Made by a program: the position numbers and the translations under genes
Assembly: GCA_029262455.1 (NCBI GenBank)
Contig: JAJCZJ010000119.1
Coordinates: 1-64,000 of the forward strand
Length of the DNA: 64,000 bases
Direction of reading: 5' to 3'
Origin: Deltaproteobacteria bacterium
GTDB lineage: Bacteria; Desulfobacterota; Binatia; HRBIN30; CADEER01
In this document: positions 10,123-19,759 of the stretch, in pieces
Numbering within the stretch: position 1 is the stretch's first letter
Layout of the letters: each line of letters starts with the position of its first letter
The notes under the pieces: model-generated
Told to the model about the DNA's origin: nothing
Database searches by the model: none
Seen by the model: the letters and a program-made list of their open reading frames with translations, nothing else

Positions 10123-11403
10123 ATGCCGGCGATAACAGTTGGGTTCCCCGAGTTTGAGGCACGTCTCGAACGGATCCGAAGACGGATCAATCTCCTGCAT
10201 CTCCAGGACGCCGCTTGCATCTCGGGCGCGACGACCCTGTTCTGCGCCAGCGCGATCCTCATCGCTGCCGTAGCAGGCAACCCCGCAACCTTCGCTTGGA
10301 TCCTACGTCTCGGCGCTGTCGCAGCCCTCGCTGTGCTTTCGATCTCCGGATGGATGCTCTACCACCGCTGGCTCGATCTCGAAGGAACGGCCCGATTGAT
10401 TGATCGCAAGGCACAGCTCGAAAACCGCATCGCAACGATGCTCGCCAATCCAAGCCGCGAGTCCGCGTCGCCACTGCGCTCGATCCTGCTCACACAAGTC
10501 TTCGAATTCACTCCGCGCTGGACCATCGACACAATCGCCCCACGCGAGCTGCGACGACCAGCGATCGCGCTGATGGTAGCCGCAAGCGCCTTCCTTGCGA
10601 CCGGGATCCTACTCCCCGAACCACCGCCGCCTCCACCTCCGGAGATCGCTACCGGCCGCGTGAGTTCCGCAGTCGCCAACACCGGCGATCAGCAGCCCGT
10701 CGTTGCCCGAGCCCTCGCCACAGGCGACGGACCGAAGGATTCTACCGGCCAGGCGTCACAACCGGGCGGTGCAAACCGGCAGCCCGGGAAAGAGCCCCAG
10801 CAGAATCAATCAGCGCAGCCAAACCAAAAGAACGCCTCCGACGATCAAGAGTCGACGAGAAGCGACCGGCACGACAGGGAGAAGGAACGTCACGCAAAGA
10901 ACGACACTCCTGGGCTCCGCCCGAAACCCGATGATTCAGTCCAACCCAAAGACGAGTCAAACCGGCAGGGTAGTTCACCGCCTAAAAATCCGCCAAAGTT
11001 GAAAGCTCCCGGCAAAGCCAACAAGGATCCGGGCCAGCGCAAGGGACCGCGCAAGGTCCAGAACGGAAAGAGCGGCGGGTCAAAGGTTGCCGCGAAGAAC
11101 AAGAAGCATGGTGCAGAGAAGGGCTCCTCTGGACTTCTCGCGAAAGAGACGAAGGCTCTGGGGGAAAAAGGAGACAAAGCCAAGCCGATGCTCATTCGAC
11201 TCAAAGCTTTCTCGGCGGTTCCTCCACCGCGCTTCGAACCTCAGGGAAACGACACCGGCGCAAGCGCCGCCGCCGCAGAAGCGAGAGCCGCTGAGGAAAT
11301 TACCATCGGCCACGAGCAACTCGACGATCGCCCACTACAACGCACCGCCATCTCGCCAGTTCACGAGGCGCTGATGCGCGAACTATTCACCCCACGCAAC
11401 TGA
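10123..11403 (+). CDS. Membrane protein with Lys/Pro/Gln-rich tail, DUF4175-like N-terminus
   Basis: The first gene of the MoxR operon. Residues 1-60 are a basic helical segment (ARLERIRRRINLL). Two transmembrane segments follow near 30-75, then the stretch ARLIDRKAQLENRIATML, which resembles the start of DUF4175-type proteins, and a third hydrophobic segment near 150-165. Residues about 200-380 are low-complexity Lys/Pro/Gln/Ser and probably disordered, outside or inside the membrane. The ATG at 10123 is chosen because the upstream extension to 10003 has coding-unlike composition; no strong ribosome site precedes it. It probably works with the downstream ATPase and VWA proteins in envelope quality control, inferred from context only. 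Confidence 0.6.
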   Translation: MPAITVGFPEFEARLERIRRRINLLHLQDAACISGATTLFCASAILIAAVAGNPATFAWILRLGAVAALAVLSISGWMLYHRWLDLEGTARLIDRKAQLENRIATMLANPSRESASPLRSILLTQVFEFTPRWTIDTIAPRELRRPAIALMVAASAFLATGILLPEPPPPPPPEIATGRVSSAVANTGDQQPVVARALATGDGPKDSTGQASQPGGANRQPGKEPQQNQSAQPNQKNASDDQESTRSDRHDREKERHAKNDTPGLRPKPDDSVQPKDESNRQGSSPPKNPPKLKAPGKANKDPGQRKGPRKVQNGKSGGSKVAAKNKKHGAEKGSSGLLAKETKALGEKGDKAKPMLIRLKAFSAVPPPRFEPQGNDTGASAAAAEARAAEEITIGHEQLDDRPLQRTAISPVHEALMRELFTPRN

Positions 11404-11409
11404 GGCTCC

Positions 11410-12498
11410 ATGGTTTCTTACCAGTCTTCCACAGAACGAACCGACGATCCCGCCGAGACCAGCACTCCGCTGGGAACGAGCAACGCGATTTCGGAATTCT
11501 TCGTCTTCTTCCAAAAAATTCGCCAGGAAATCGCCCAAGTCATCGTCGGCCACGAAAGTGTCGTCGAAGAGATTCTGATCGCTCTCTTCGCAGGCGGCCA
11601 CGTTCTGCTCGAGGGCGTGCCGGGTACAGGCAAGACGCTGCTCGTGCGCACCCTCGCGCAAGCCCTCAATCTCAGATTCGGCCGAGTTCAGTTCACGGTC
11701 GACGTGCTGCCAGGTGATGTCACCGGAACACGAATGTTGCTCGAGCAAGACGGCAAACGAGAGCTCGTATTCACTCCCGGTCCGGTCTTTACCAACGTGC
11801 TTCTAGCCGACGAGATCAACCGGGCAACGCCGAAAACACAATCGGCACTACTCGAAGCGATGGCCGAAAGCCAAGTTACAGCCGCCGGGTCGACGTACGA
11901 GCTGAAACCGCCGTTCTTTGTCCTAGCGACGCTCAATCCGATTGAGATGGAAGGCACCTACCCGCTGCCCGAGGCACAACTCGATCGCTTCCTTTTTAAG
12001 GTTTTTCTGCCCTACCCCAATGCAGACGAGATGCAACGCATCTTGAGCGCAACAACCCAAGCCGACCTCCCGGAAGCACAGCCGATTCAAGACAAGCGTT
12101 CCGCCGCCAAGAACGTGGAAAAGATGAAGCGGCTGGTTCGCGAGGTATTGGTGGCGCCACACCTCGAGAAGTATGCCGCCACCCTGGTTCGAGCCACTGT
12201 CCCAGACGGGTCGAAATTCGCACCCGACGAGGCGTCGGAGCTGCCGCCAAACGAATCGATCAAGCGGTACGTCGCCTTCGGCTCGAGCCCAAGAGGAGGC
12301 CAGGCCCTTCTCCTCGGCGCCAAGGTCCGAGCGTTATTGGCTGGGCGCGCCAACGTTACGTATACCGATATCGACTCTGTCGCAGTCTCTTCGTTGAACC
12401 ACCGCCTGGTGCTGAATTTCGCTGCCCAAGCGGAAGCGATCGACCCTCGATCTCTCATCGAGAGCATCCTAAATGATGCCCAGCGACTCCAGCGTTGA
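11410..12498 (+). CDS. MoxR-family AAA+ ATPase
   Basis: A cytoplasmic ATPase of the MoxR class, thought to act as a chaperone that matures or remodels partners carrying VWA domains. Walker A is GVPGTGKT at about residue 70, Walker B is LLADEIN at about 133, and the sensor region ATLNPIEMEGTYPLPEAQLDRF is typical for MoxR. About 362 residues is a little longer than usual because of an N-terminal extension. It starts 6 bases after the preceding stop and overlaps the next gene by 26 bases, so translation is probably coupled. Confidence 0.92.
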   Translation: MVSYQSSTERTDDPAETSTPLGTSNAISEFFVFFQKIRQEIAQVIVGHESVVEEILIALFAGGHVLLEGVPGTGKTLLVRTLAQALNLRFGRVQFTVDVLPGDVTGTRMLLEQDGKRELVFTPGPVFTNVLLADEINRATPKTQSALLEAMAESQVTAAGSTYELKPPFFVLATLNPIEMEGTYPLPEAQLDRFLFKVFLPYPNADEMQRILSATTQADLPEAQPIQDKRSAAKNVEKMKRLVREVLVAPHLEKYAATLVRATVPDGSKFAPDEASELPPNESIKRYVAFGSSPRGGQALLLGAKVRALLAGRANVTYTDIDSVAVSSLNHRLVLNFAAQAEAIDPRSLIESILNDAQRLQR

Positions 12499-13405
12499 GA
12501 ACGCGGACACCTGGTCGAACGCCAGCAACCCGACTTTCCTGCGACACCTCGATCGGCTGAGAATCAACGTCCGGGGCGGCACAACTCACCACCCCGGGAG
12601 CAACCCGGTGCCACGCGCAACACAAGACAGCGGTCTGGAGTTCGCCAAGCATCGCCCCTATACACCCGGCGATGACCTGCGCCACATCGATTGGAACGCC
12701 CTCGCAAGGCACGACACCAAACTGATCAAGACGTTTCGCGCCGAACGCGAAGCACCGCTGCATCTTCTAGTCGACGGTAGTGCCTCCATGGCCACCCCAA
12801 ACACAGACGGCAAGATGAGCGCCGCATCAGCAACGGCAATCAGCCTTGCCTACATATCCTTGCGCAACCGCGACCCAGTCAGAGTCGCCCTCTTCGACGC
12901 GAGTGGCACCCGCCATATCGCACCGCTAGTTCGACACCCGCAACGCCTGGAGCTACTTCGTGAGGGACTGCGAGAACACTCACCGAACGGACCCACCGAC
13001 ATCGATCGCGGCATCGATGGCTACCTCGGGATCACGCGGTTGCCCGGCATCGCAGTCATCCTTTCCGACTTTCTGGTACACTCCGAAAACTACCTGAGTG
13101 CGTTCCGCAAGCTGCGAGCTAGCGGGTATGCGGTCGCAGCCATCCGTATCATCGGCAATCAGGAGAGAACCCCGAAGCCGCCGACTCGTCGGGTGCGACT
13201 GTACGATGTCGAGTCGAAGCAGGAACGAATCGTGGACCTTTCCGCCAAGCACCTCGCCCGCTACCAGGCAGCTCTCGACGCCCACATCAGTCAGCTGCAA
13301 ACCCATTGCAAGCAGCAAGGAATTCCGTTTGCCGTCATCGACACCAGTGCCGCCCCCAGTCAGGCAATGACAGTCGTGTTGACACGCGCTGGAATACTGA
13401 ACTAG
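12473..13405 (+). CDS. DUF58 domain protein
   Basis: The usual partner of MoxR ATPases. The DUF58 signature RPYTPGDDLRHIDWNALAR is at about residues 61-79. It is followed by a VWA-like fold with the metal-site motif DGSASM at about 100. No membrane segment is visible, so it is probably cytoplasmic, unlike many DUF58 proteins that carry two helices at the N-terminus. It begins inside the 3' end of the MoxR gene and is followed after 6 bases by a VWA membrane protein. It probably binds MoxR and the VWA proteins; the client is unknown. Confidence 0.88.
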   Translation: MMPSDSSVENADTWSNASNPTFLRHLDRLRINVRGGTTHHPGSNPVPRATQDSGLEFAKHRPYTPGDDLRHIDWNALARHDTKLIKTFRAEREAPLHLLVDGSASMATPNTDGKMSAASATAISLAYISLRNRDPVRVALFDASGTRHIAPLVRHPQRLELLREGLREHSPNGPTDIDRGIDGYLGITRLPGIAVILSDFLVHSENYLSAFRKLRASGYAVAAIRIIGNQERTPKPPTRRVRLYDVESKQERIVDLSAKHLARYQAALDAHISQLQTHCKQQGIPFAVIDTSAAPSQAMTVVLTRAGILN

Positions 13406-13411
13406 CGCGCT

Positions 13412-15241
13412 ATGGGATTTCTAAACCCCGGCGCGTTCGTCTTTGCCGCATTTATCGCCGCACTCATCGCACTCTACCTCTGGGAACGCTCGCAGCGGCG
13501 GTTCGACGTGGCCGCTCTCTTTCTCTGGGATCAGGTGCCCGATGCTGTCGTGCAGAAGTCCCGCTTCCAACCCGACACACTGTTTTGGCTGCAACTCGCC
13601 GGCCTTGCCGCCCTGCTCCTCGGGTTGGCAAATCCGTACTGGGCCACTTCGCAAGGATCCGCTGGGCCGCAACGGTCGATCCTAGTCATCGACACTTCAG
13701 CGAGCATGCAGGCACTCGAAGGCGGAACATCGCGCTTCGACCTGGCCCGCGACGCCGCACATCGAGTCATCAGGAGCCTGCCTCCCGGGTCCGAGGTCAT
13801 GCTGATAGGGGCAGCGCGCGAACCCAGCGTCGTCGCGCCGTTTACAAACGACCTCGATTCACTCACAGAAGCCCTCAACGAAATTTCCGCTTCGGACACA
13901 TCGTCCAACGTCGAATCTGCAGTAGCCATCGCTAAGCGTACGGCCGACGCCGGCACTCCAGCGGCCTCCATCCACGTATTCACGGATCTGCCTAGGGATC
14001 GCGTGCGCGCCGCAACCAGCGAACACACAAGTTGGTGGCCGGTAGGCTCGAGTGACCACAACCTCGCAGTCGCCGCCGTCGAAGTCGCCCAAGGACGCTT
14101 GCAGGGGCAGCGCGACGCGGTGATCCGTGCCACCGTGCGCAACTACTCCGCTTCCGAGCAACACAGCTCGCTCACACTTTCTGTCTCAGGTCAGGAATTT
14201 TCTCAGGAACTGTTCACCATTGGTCCACGCGATGAAGCCAACTTCCGCTTCACCGAAATTCCAACCTCAGGTCTCGTCGAAGTCTCTCTGCCGAGTGGAG
14301 ACGCTCTTCCGATCGACGATCGCGCCTTCGCATGGGTGCGCCCGACCACAACGATCCACGCAGGCTACCTCGGCAAACCGTCACCGCTCCGAATCGCTCT
14401 ACTACAACTCGCCAGTGCGACGAATGCCCTGGAGATCACCGACTATTCACCAGCTGACCATAGCGACCAGCCGCCGCTCGACCTCCTGATTCTGCATGGA
14501 GAGCAGACAAGCAAAGCACTGGGGATTCCGTCATTGTCGATAGGACCGGCCCCAGAAGAAGGCTCGCGCATAGGCGTCAGTGGAAGCGCGCAACATGTCA
14601 GCGTCCTCGACTGGAACCGTGATCACCCAATCCTAGAAGGGATCGACCCAACCGCGATGCGGCCATTTTCGAGCGTGGCCGTGACCAAAGCACCGGCTTG
14701 GGCTGAGTCCATCCTCAAGTCTTTCGTCAACGGTCGCGAAGTCCCCCTGCTCCTCACAGGCGAGTCCGACGGCCAGCGGCGAGCCATTCTGACCGCCGAT
14801 CTAGGCACGGACAATCTGCTGAGTACCGACCACGAAACCATGCTCCTTCTGCTCATCAACATCATCGACTGGCTGGCCAGCCGCGCCGACGAACCAATCA
14901 TCGCTCGGACCGGAGAATCTCACCCCCTCTCGGTAACACCAGTCAAGATCTTTGGGCCGCGAGACAAACCACTCGTCCCACCATCGACCGCGCCGCTGTA
15001 CGTCCACCTAGATCGAGCCGGCCAATACGAAATCGTCGCCAAAGATTCGAAACGGTTTCTCTACGCGAACTTCCAAGATTCCAGTGAATCCGACATCGGC
15101 CGGCCCCCGCCAGCGCCTTCTGCGGCTATCGCTGAATCCGAGCCCAACACTAGACAGCCGCACGAAGGAGCACAGGGTCTTTTTTATCTTGCGGCTGCGG
15201 CTCTCCTGATCGGAGAGTGGCTCTTCGCCACTCGTACCTGA
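13412..15241 (+). CDS. BatA-like VWA membrane protein, 609 aa
   Basis: An inner-membrane protein of the aerotolerance (Bat) type. The N-terminus MGFLNPGAFVFAAF with two hydrophobic segments (about 5-25 and 55-75) is the BatA/YfbK-like anchor. The VWA domain has the metal site DTSAS at residue 93 and extends to about 280. A middle beta domain follows, and a C-terminal membrane helix (GLFYLAAAALLIGEWLF) ends the protein, so the VWA domain should face the periplasm. It lies 6 bases after DUF58 and 2 bases before the next VWA gene. Confidence 0.82.
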   Translation: MGFLNPGAFVFAAFIAALIALYLWERSQRRFDVAALFLWDQVPDAVVQKSRFQPDTLFWLQLAGLAALLLGLANPYWATSQGSAGPQRSILVIDTSASMQALEGGTSRFDLARDAAHRVIRSLPPGSEVMLIGAAREPSVVAPFTNDLDSLTEALNEISASDTSSNVESAVAIAKRTADAGTPAASIHVFTDLPRDRVRAATSEHTSWWPVGSSDHNLAVAAVEVAQGRLQGQRDAVIRATVRNYSASEQHSSLTLSVSGQEFSQELFTIGPRDEANFRFTEIPTSGLVEVSLPSGDALPIDDRAFAWVRPTTTIHAGYLGKPSPLRIALLQLASATNALEITDYSPADHSDQPPLDLLILHGEQTSKALGIPSLSIGPAPEEGSRIGVSGSAQHVSVLDWNRDHPILEGIDPTAMRPFSSVAVTKAPAWAESILKSFVNGREVPLLLTGESDGQRRAILTADLGTDNLLSTDHETMLLLLINIIDWLASRADEPIIARTGESHPLSVTPVKIFGPRDKPLVPPSTAPLYVHLDRAGQYEIVAKDSKRFLYANFQDSSESDIGRPPPAPSAAIAESEPNTRQPHEGAQGLFYLAAAALLIGEWLFATRT

Positions 15242-15243
15242 AG

Positions 15244-17889
15244 ATGGAAACTGCAAATCTCACTTACTTGCTCTCACATCCTTGGGACGTCGGCGTCGGC
15301 GTCGATCATCCGATCGCGCTGGTGTTGCTTGCCGCCGCAGCCGTCATCTGGCGCCGTCATCTGGCGATGCCGGCCGCGCGCAAGCTCGCGGCTTTGAGAA
15401 CTGTTGCATTCGTAGCTGCAATCCTCAGCCTAGCCGGGGTTCATCTAACGGCATCCCTGCCGAGCAACGAGCTCACCGTTATTGCTGCGGTCGACACCTC
15501 CGGCAGTATCGGAGACCGCGCACTGGCGTGGTCCCATCGCTACGTCGACAACGTACGCGCAAGTCTAGCGCCGCACGACCAACTTTCGGTTCTGCGATTC
15601 GATTCGCAGCCCAGCCTAGTCCAGACAGCCACATCGAGGGACTCATTGCAGCCGATCGAGCGCGCCGACCCATCGAGCACCAACATCAGCGCCGCCATCG
15701 ATCAAGCTCTCTCTCTCTACCCAGCAAACGCTCAGAAAGCTCTTCTGCTAGTGACCGACGGCAACGAGACCAACGGGAAATGCCGCGACCGTATCGAAAC
15801 AATGCGATCGCTAGGCGTACGCGTCTACACCGCGACACCCCCATCGAACGCAGATATCGACACTCGCATCACCCACCTTTCGGCACCCGAGATCGCCGCA
15901 GAAGGAAGAGCCCTCCCTATCCGAATCGTCATACGCAACGAAGGCAGTCAGAGACCCGCAGTACTCAACCTCTACCTCGACGGCCTGATCAGCGATAGCA
16001 CCGCCGTCGATCTACAAGCCGGACTCAATACTCTGGACTTACTGCTCCGGCCGCCGGCTCCCGGAGCACACATCGTTCGCGCACAAGTCGCCGCCGACGG
16101 AGATTCCGTTCACGAAAACGACTCTCTAGAAACGACAGTCAACATCCGACCGAAGACAAGAGTCCTCCTCGCATCCCGCAACCGCTTCTCGGCCCTCGCC
16201 GATGTGCTCGCGACAAGGGGATTCTCGGTCGCCAAGGTGTCCGCTGCGAAGCTGCCCACCGAGGCGGAAGGCTACGCAAGCTACCAAGCAGTGATACTAG
16301 AGGACCCGCGGGGCCTTGACCTCATCGGTACCTCGGAGGGGCTGGAACAGTTCGTGAGGGTCGGCGGAGGAGGTCTCATTGTTGCCGGCGGCGGAAAGAC
16401 ATTTGGCGATAAGCGCCTCAAAGACACCGCTCTAGCGCAGATGCTTCCCGTAACCCTGGAGGAGCGCAGGCCACGACCGGGCAAACGCGAGGCGATCGCA
16501 TTATTCCTGGTCATCGACCGCTCGAACAGCATGGGCTTCAATAGTCGGATCGGCACGCTTCGCGACGGCGAGAAGCTTCGCTACGCCGTCAAGGCCGGCA
16601 TAGCAGTCGTCAAGCAACTAAAGGACCGCGATCAAGTGGGAGTCATCGCATTCGATGCGCGCCCACACGAAATCGCACCTTTGCGTCCACTGCGGACCAA
16701 TCGCAACAAGCTCCTCGAGGCTCTGCCACGCATCGTCGAAAGCGGCGGTACAGATTTCTACGATGCGTTGCGCACCGCGGCAGACCAACTGCGCCGATCG
16801 CGGGTCAGCCGAAAGCACGTCGTCCTGCTTACGGATGGTGACACGAATCGTGCCGGCCGCGGTGAGTATCGTGAGATGATCCGCGAGATCGCCGACTCGA
16901 ACATCAGCGTGACGACAATCCGGATCGGCGACAACACGGTCAATCTCAAGCTCCTCCAGGACATTTCGAGTGGGACCGGCGGATCGTTCCACCACGTCGC
17001 AAATGCCCAAATGCTGCCAGACCTAATGCTTCGAGACACATCCCGTGCGCTACGCCCTCTCGCGGCCCCGGAGAATCAGTTCTTGCCGGCTGTCGCTACC
17101 GACCATCGGCTGCTCAACGAGGTCAACGAGGAGAGCATCCCACATCTGACCGACTACGCTTTCTCCAAGCCCAAACCTTCGAGCGAAACTCTTCTGCAGG
17201 TGATTCGCGCCGAGCGGAAGGACCCCATCCTGAACGTATGGCGCTACGGTGTCGGCCGTGTCGCGGCATTCACTGCTAGCCCAAACACCGACGCCGAGAC
17301 CTGGCCGGGATGGAACGGGTTTGCGCGCTTCTGGTCGCAGCTGACCTACTGGACCGCCCGCAGAGAGAGCGACACCGACGTCAGTGTGCGCGCCGTGCGT
17401 CGCTCTGATTCGACTGTGTTGACAGTAACCACGTTCGCGAGATCGAAGCGGGCAAGCGTCACATCCGGACACATCCAAGTCGGCGAAGACCTCTTCCCGA
17501 TCGCGTTCGACACAGACGAAAATGGCCGACATCTCGCCATCGCACCCTCATTGCCGGCCGGAAGATATCCGGTCCAATTGCGCACCCGCGACACGGACGG
17601 AAACGTCCGCGAGATTACGACCTCGATGGCGGTACCGCAAAAATCCGAAGAAGAATCCCTCGAGTACGGAAGTAGCGGCATCAACCGGGAGCTCCTGCGA
17701 GAACTAGCAACCAAGACAGGCGGAATTTTCGATGCGCGGGCGCTCGACATCACCGATCGCCCCACGGGCTTCCGTTCAGTCCCTTACCCACTCACCGGAT
17801 TTTTCATACCGCTAGCGATGCTGACATTCTTCATCGACATCGCTGTGCGTCGATTCCAGTCAATCCGCAGCGCGGCCGGACGGGCGTAA
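15244..17889 (+). CDS. Double VWA / glutamine-amidotransferase-like membrane protein, 881 aa
   Basis: The last gene of the MoxR operon. After two N-terminal hydrophobic segments, a first VWA domain carries DTSGS near residue 83. An Ig-like segment and a class I glutamine-amidotransferase-like fold (about 300-410) follow. The second VWA domain has DRSNSMG near residue 422 and LLTDGDTNRAG near 530. The motif YGVGRVAAFT and a C-terminal helix (about 855-875) are typical of large VWA proteins in such operons. The start is placed at 15244, 2 bases after the previous stop; an in-frame start at 15217 would overlap by 25 bases. It is probably a periplasm-facing assembly partner. Confidence 0.8.
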   Translation: METANLTYLLSHPWDVGVGVDHPIALVLLAAAAVIWRRHLAMPAARKLAALRTVAFVAAILSLAGVHLTASLPSNELTVIAAVDTSGSIGDRALAWSHRYVDNVRASLAPHDQLSVLRFDSQPSLVQTATSRDSLQPIERADPSSTNISAAIDQALSLYPANAQKALLLVTDGNETNGKCRDRIETMRSLGVRVYTATPPSNADIDTRITHLSAPEIAAEGRALPIRIVIRNEGSQRPAVLNLYLDGLISDSTAVDLQAGLNTLDLLLRPPAPGAHIVRAQVAADGDSVHENDSLETTVNIRPKTRVLLASRNRFSALADVLATRGFSVAKVSAAKLPTEAEGYASYQAVILEDPRGLDLIGTSEGLEQFVRVGGGGLIVAGGGKTFGDKRLKDTALAQMLPVTLEERRPRPGKREAIALFLVIDRSNSMGFNSRIGTLRDGEKLRYAVKAGIAVVKQLKDRDQVGVIAFDARPHEIAPLRPLRTNRNKLLEALPRIVESGGTDFYDALRTAADQLRRSRVSRKHVVLLTDGDTNRAGRGEYREMIREIADSNISVTTIRIGDNTVNLKLLQDISSGTGGSFHHVANAQMLPDLMLRDTSRALRPLAAPENQFLPAVATDHRLLNEVNEESIPHLTDYAFSKPKPSSETLLQVIRAERKDPILNVWRYGVGRVAAFTASPNTDAETWPGWNGFARFWSQLTYWTARRESDTDVSVRAVRRSDSTVLTVTTFARSKRASVTSGHIQVGEDLFPIAFDTDENGRHLAIAPSLPAGRYPVQLRTRDTDGNVREITTSMAVPQKSEEESLEYGSSGINRELLRELATKTGGIFDARALDITDRPTGFRSVPYPLTGFFIPLAMLTFFIDIAVRRFQSIRSAAGRA

Positions 17890-17903
17890 ACCCGAGCGTC
17901 GCG

Positions 17904-18386
17904 TCAGTCAATCCCGCGCAAACGCTGGCGGCGTTCTCTGCCGCGACGACGGCCGCCGCTGCGCAATTGTTCCTGCACCTGCGGTATCAACAAAGCCAGT
18001 TTCCCGCGCTGCACCGGCGTCAACACTTTGTTCACCTCGGCGAAGCTATCCGACACCACCAGCAACATCCGCCGGTCAATCGCGTGAGCTTTGGCTACGA
18101 GCTCGTCGATGGAGCTTGCTTCGCCGGCATCGATCGCCGCTTCCAAGCTGGGACGCATCGCTTGACGCTCTTTCGCGATCGCGCGCCGTTGCTCGCCGGC
18201 CGTCTTGAAGATACCACTGATCTCCAGGGCTTTCGCATCCGAAAGCTCGAGCGCCTCGGCAATCCGGAGCACCAGAAAGGTTCGCGCTCGGTCAGCCCGG
18301 TGAGAGCGATCACCTTCCGCCACCGCCGTAGTCGCAGCCAAAGTCCCAATACAAAGGACGGAAATCCATCCGTACAACTTCGTCAT
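17904..18386 (-). CDS. Spy/CpxP-like periplasmic protein
   Basis: A small exported helical protein. A signal peptide (residues 1-24) ends near AVAEGD. The mature part is almost all helix and contains LTPVQRGKLALLIP, the LTxxQ-type motif of the Spy/CpxP/CnrX group, and ends in a very basic RGRERRQRLRG tail. Relatives are ATP-independent chaperones or sensors that hold an anti-sigma system off. The start at 18386 has GGAG 6 bases upstream. It follows the anti-sigma gene after 11 bases, so it is the third gene of a sigma/anti-sigma/sensor operon, comparable in order to metal- or envelope-stress ECF systems. Confidence 0.65.
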   Translation of the reverse strand: MTKLYGWISVLCIGTLAATTAVAEGDRSHRADRARTFLVLRIAEALELSDAKALEISGIFKTAGEQRRAIAKERQAMRPSLEAAIDAGEASSIDELVAKAHAIDRRMLLVVSDSFAEVNKVLTPVQRGKLALLIPQVQEQLRSGGRRRGRERRQRLRGID

Positions 18387-18397
18387 CACTTACTCCT

Positions 18398-19021
18398 TCA
18401 AACCAGACCACCGACGCCGAGCAATCGCTCGACCTCGAAGACTTCGTCATCCGTCAGATCTTCGTAGTCGGAAACAGAATACACGCCTCCGACCAAGTCC
18501 GTCGCGACGTCGAGGTCGACCTCCCCGGACTCTTCCCAGAGAACCTCCGACAACACAATCGGTACCCCGACCTCCTCGGCGACAACCGCCAAGGCAATCG
18601 GATCATCGATCTCGAAACTCAGAGCCGCCCGCGCCGGCATCGTCCCGCGCGCGCCTCGTCCAATCTGCTGCAGAGACAACACCCCAGCCAGCGCAATCAC
18701 CAGCGCGGCCGCCACAGGCAACAGAATGCGAACATCGAAGCCAGAGTTTCGCTCCCGATCGCTAGCGATGATCTCCTCCACCGTCGCCACAATCCGACTC
18801 CGGTCGCGCTCGAGAAGTTCCGGCGTCAAGTCAGCTTCGAGCTCCGCCAACAACTTGGCCGGAACTTCCCGCAATGCGATCAGAGAATCCGCACAGTCCT
18901 CACATTCAGAGCAGTGGGACTCGACACGTTGCGCATCCGCAGCCGACAGTCCGCCGTCGACATAATCGACGATCACACTCTCGATCTTGCGACAGGACCA
19001 ATTGCCTCCGGTTTCCTTCAT
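18398..19021 (-). CDS. Membrane anti-sigma factor with zinc-binding N-terminus
   Basis: The anti-sigma domain (residues 1-60) has a zinc-binding HCSECEDC, matching HxxxCxxC, after a leading Cys (WSCRKIES). A single membrane helix lies near residues 103-122. The C-terminal part, about 80 residues and acidic, should be periplasmic and sense the signal. It shares ATGA with the sigma gene upstream, so the two are translationally coupled and made in fixed ratio, as expected of an inhibitor that binds its sigma factor. Confidence 0.82.
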   Translation of the reverse strand: MKETGGNWSCRKIESVIVDYVDGGLSAADAQRVESHCSECEDCADSLIALREVPAKLLAELEADLTPELLERDRSRIVATVEEIIASDRERNSGFDVRILLPVAAALVIALAGVLSLQQIGRGARGTMPARAALSFEIDDPIALAVVAEEVGVPIVLSEVLWEESGEVDLDVATDLVGGVYSVSDYEDLTDDEVFEVERLLGVGGLV

Positions 19022-19575
19022 GACATTACTTCCTTCAGTTTCTTGACTGCGTGATGATAGTTGACCTTTGCCGAGTTCTCCGTGATCCCCTCGAGCCTGG
19101 CGATCTCCTTGAAGGAAAGATCGCCAAACACTCTCAGGTTCAACACACTCCGCTGCCGCGGCGGCAGCTGGTCCACAAAACGGCGCAAACCGATACTCTC
19201 GGCTTGCGATTCCGGAGAGTCCGTCGAGAGCGGCAACACGCCCTCCGAAACGTCATCGAGGGCCACCTCCGGACGCCGCTGCTGGTTGCGAAATCGCGTG
19301 CGGCACTCGTTCAATGCGATCTGATGCAGCCAGGTCTTGAAACTGGCGTCACCGCGAAATGTCCGCAACGCAGAAAAGGCCCGGACGAAAGTCGTCTGGA
19401 CAACATCCTCCGCCGCATCGCGATCAGACAGATGGCGATAGACGAAGGCAGACAAGGGCTTCTGGTAGCGTTCAACGAGCACACCAAAGTCCTCGCTACG
19501 GCCGCGCAGGCATCCCCGAATTAGCTGGAGGTCATCCACAGCCGAATCTCTATCCGGGACCGCCGTGAGTGTCAC
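19018..19575 (-). CDS. ECF RNA polymerase sigma factor
   Basis: An extracytoplasmic-function sigma factor of about 185 residues. Region 2 contains FVYRHLSDRDAAEDVVQTTFVRAF, with the usual DAEDVVQ core that binds core polymerase and the -10. Region 4 contains LPPRQRSVLNLRVFGDLSFKEIA followed by a helix-turn-helix reading ITENSAKVNYHHA. I place the start at the GTG at 19575, with GAGGAGG five bases upstream; the frame remains open to 19689 but that part lacks a ribosome site at usable spacing. It is the first gene of the sigma/anti-sigma/Spy-like operon and probably drives its own promoter at 19704-19730. Confidence 0.88.
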   Translation of the reverse strand: MTLTAVPDRDSAVDDLQLIRGCLRGRSEDFGVLVERYQKPLSAFVYRHLSDRDAAEDVVQTTFVRAFSALRTFRGDASFKTWLHQIALNECRTRFRNQQRRPEVALDDVSEGVLPLSTDSPESQAESIGLRRFVDQLPPRQRSVLNLRVFGDLSFKEIARLEGITENSAKVNYHHAVKKLKEVMS

Positions 19576-19703
19576 CTTGGCCTCCTCGGCCGCCAGAAGA
19601 AAAGATCCCCACAGCCCGCAACAGAACGAGTTGGGAAAGAACGCGACCGAAGCCTTCATCAACGACCGACCCGGTTCCTCGTTTCGCATCTCCCCATGCC
19701 AGA

Positions 19704-19730
19704 TTAGAGGCGCCGGGGATGCGAAAGGTT
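19704..19730 (-). promoter_or_regulatory. Candidate autogenous ECF promoter
   Basis: On the minus strand, AACCTT (19725-19730) and CTCTAA (19704-19709) are separated by 15 bases, the AAC-type -35 and CTAA-type -10 expected for ECF sigma factors. It lies about 120 bases upstream of the sigma start codon. The match is to the general ECF pattern; the actual specificity of this sigma is unknown. Confidence 0.55.
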
Positions 19731-19759
19731 AAAACGGGCTGTTGTGCCAGGTTACTGCG

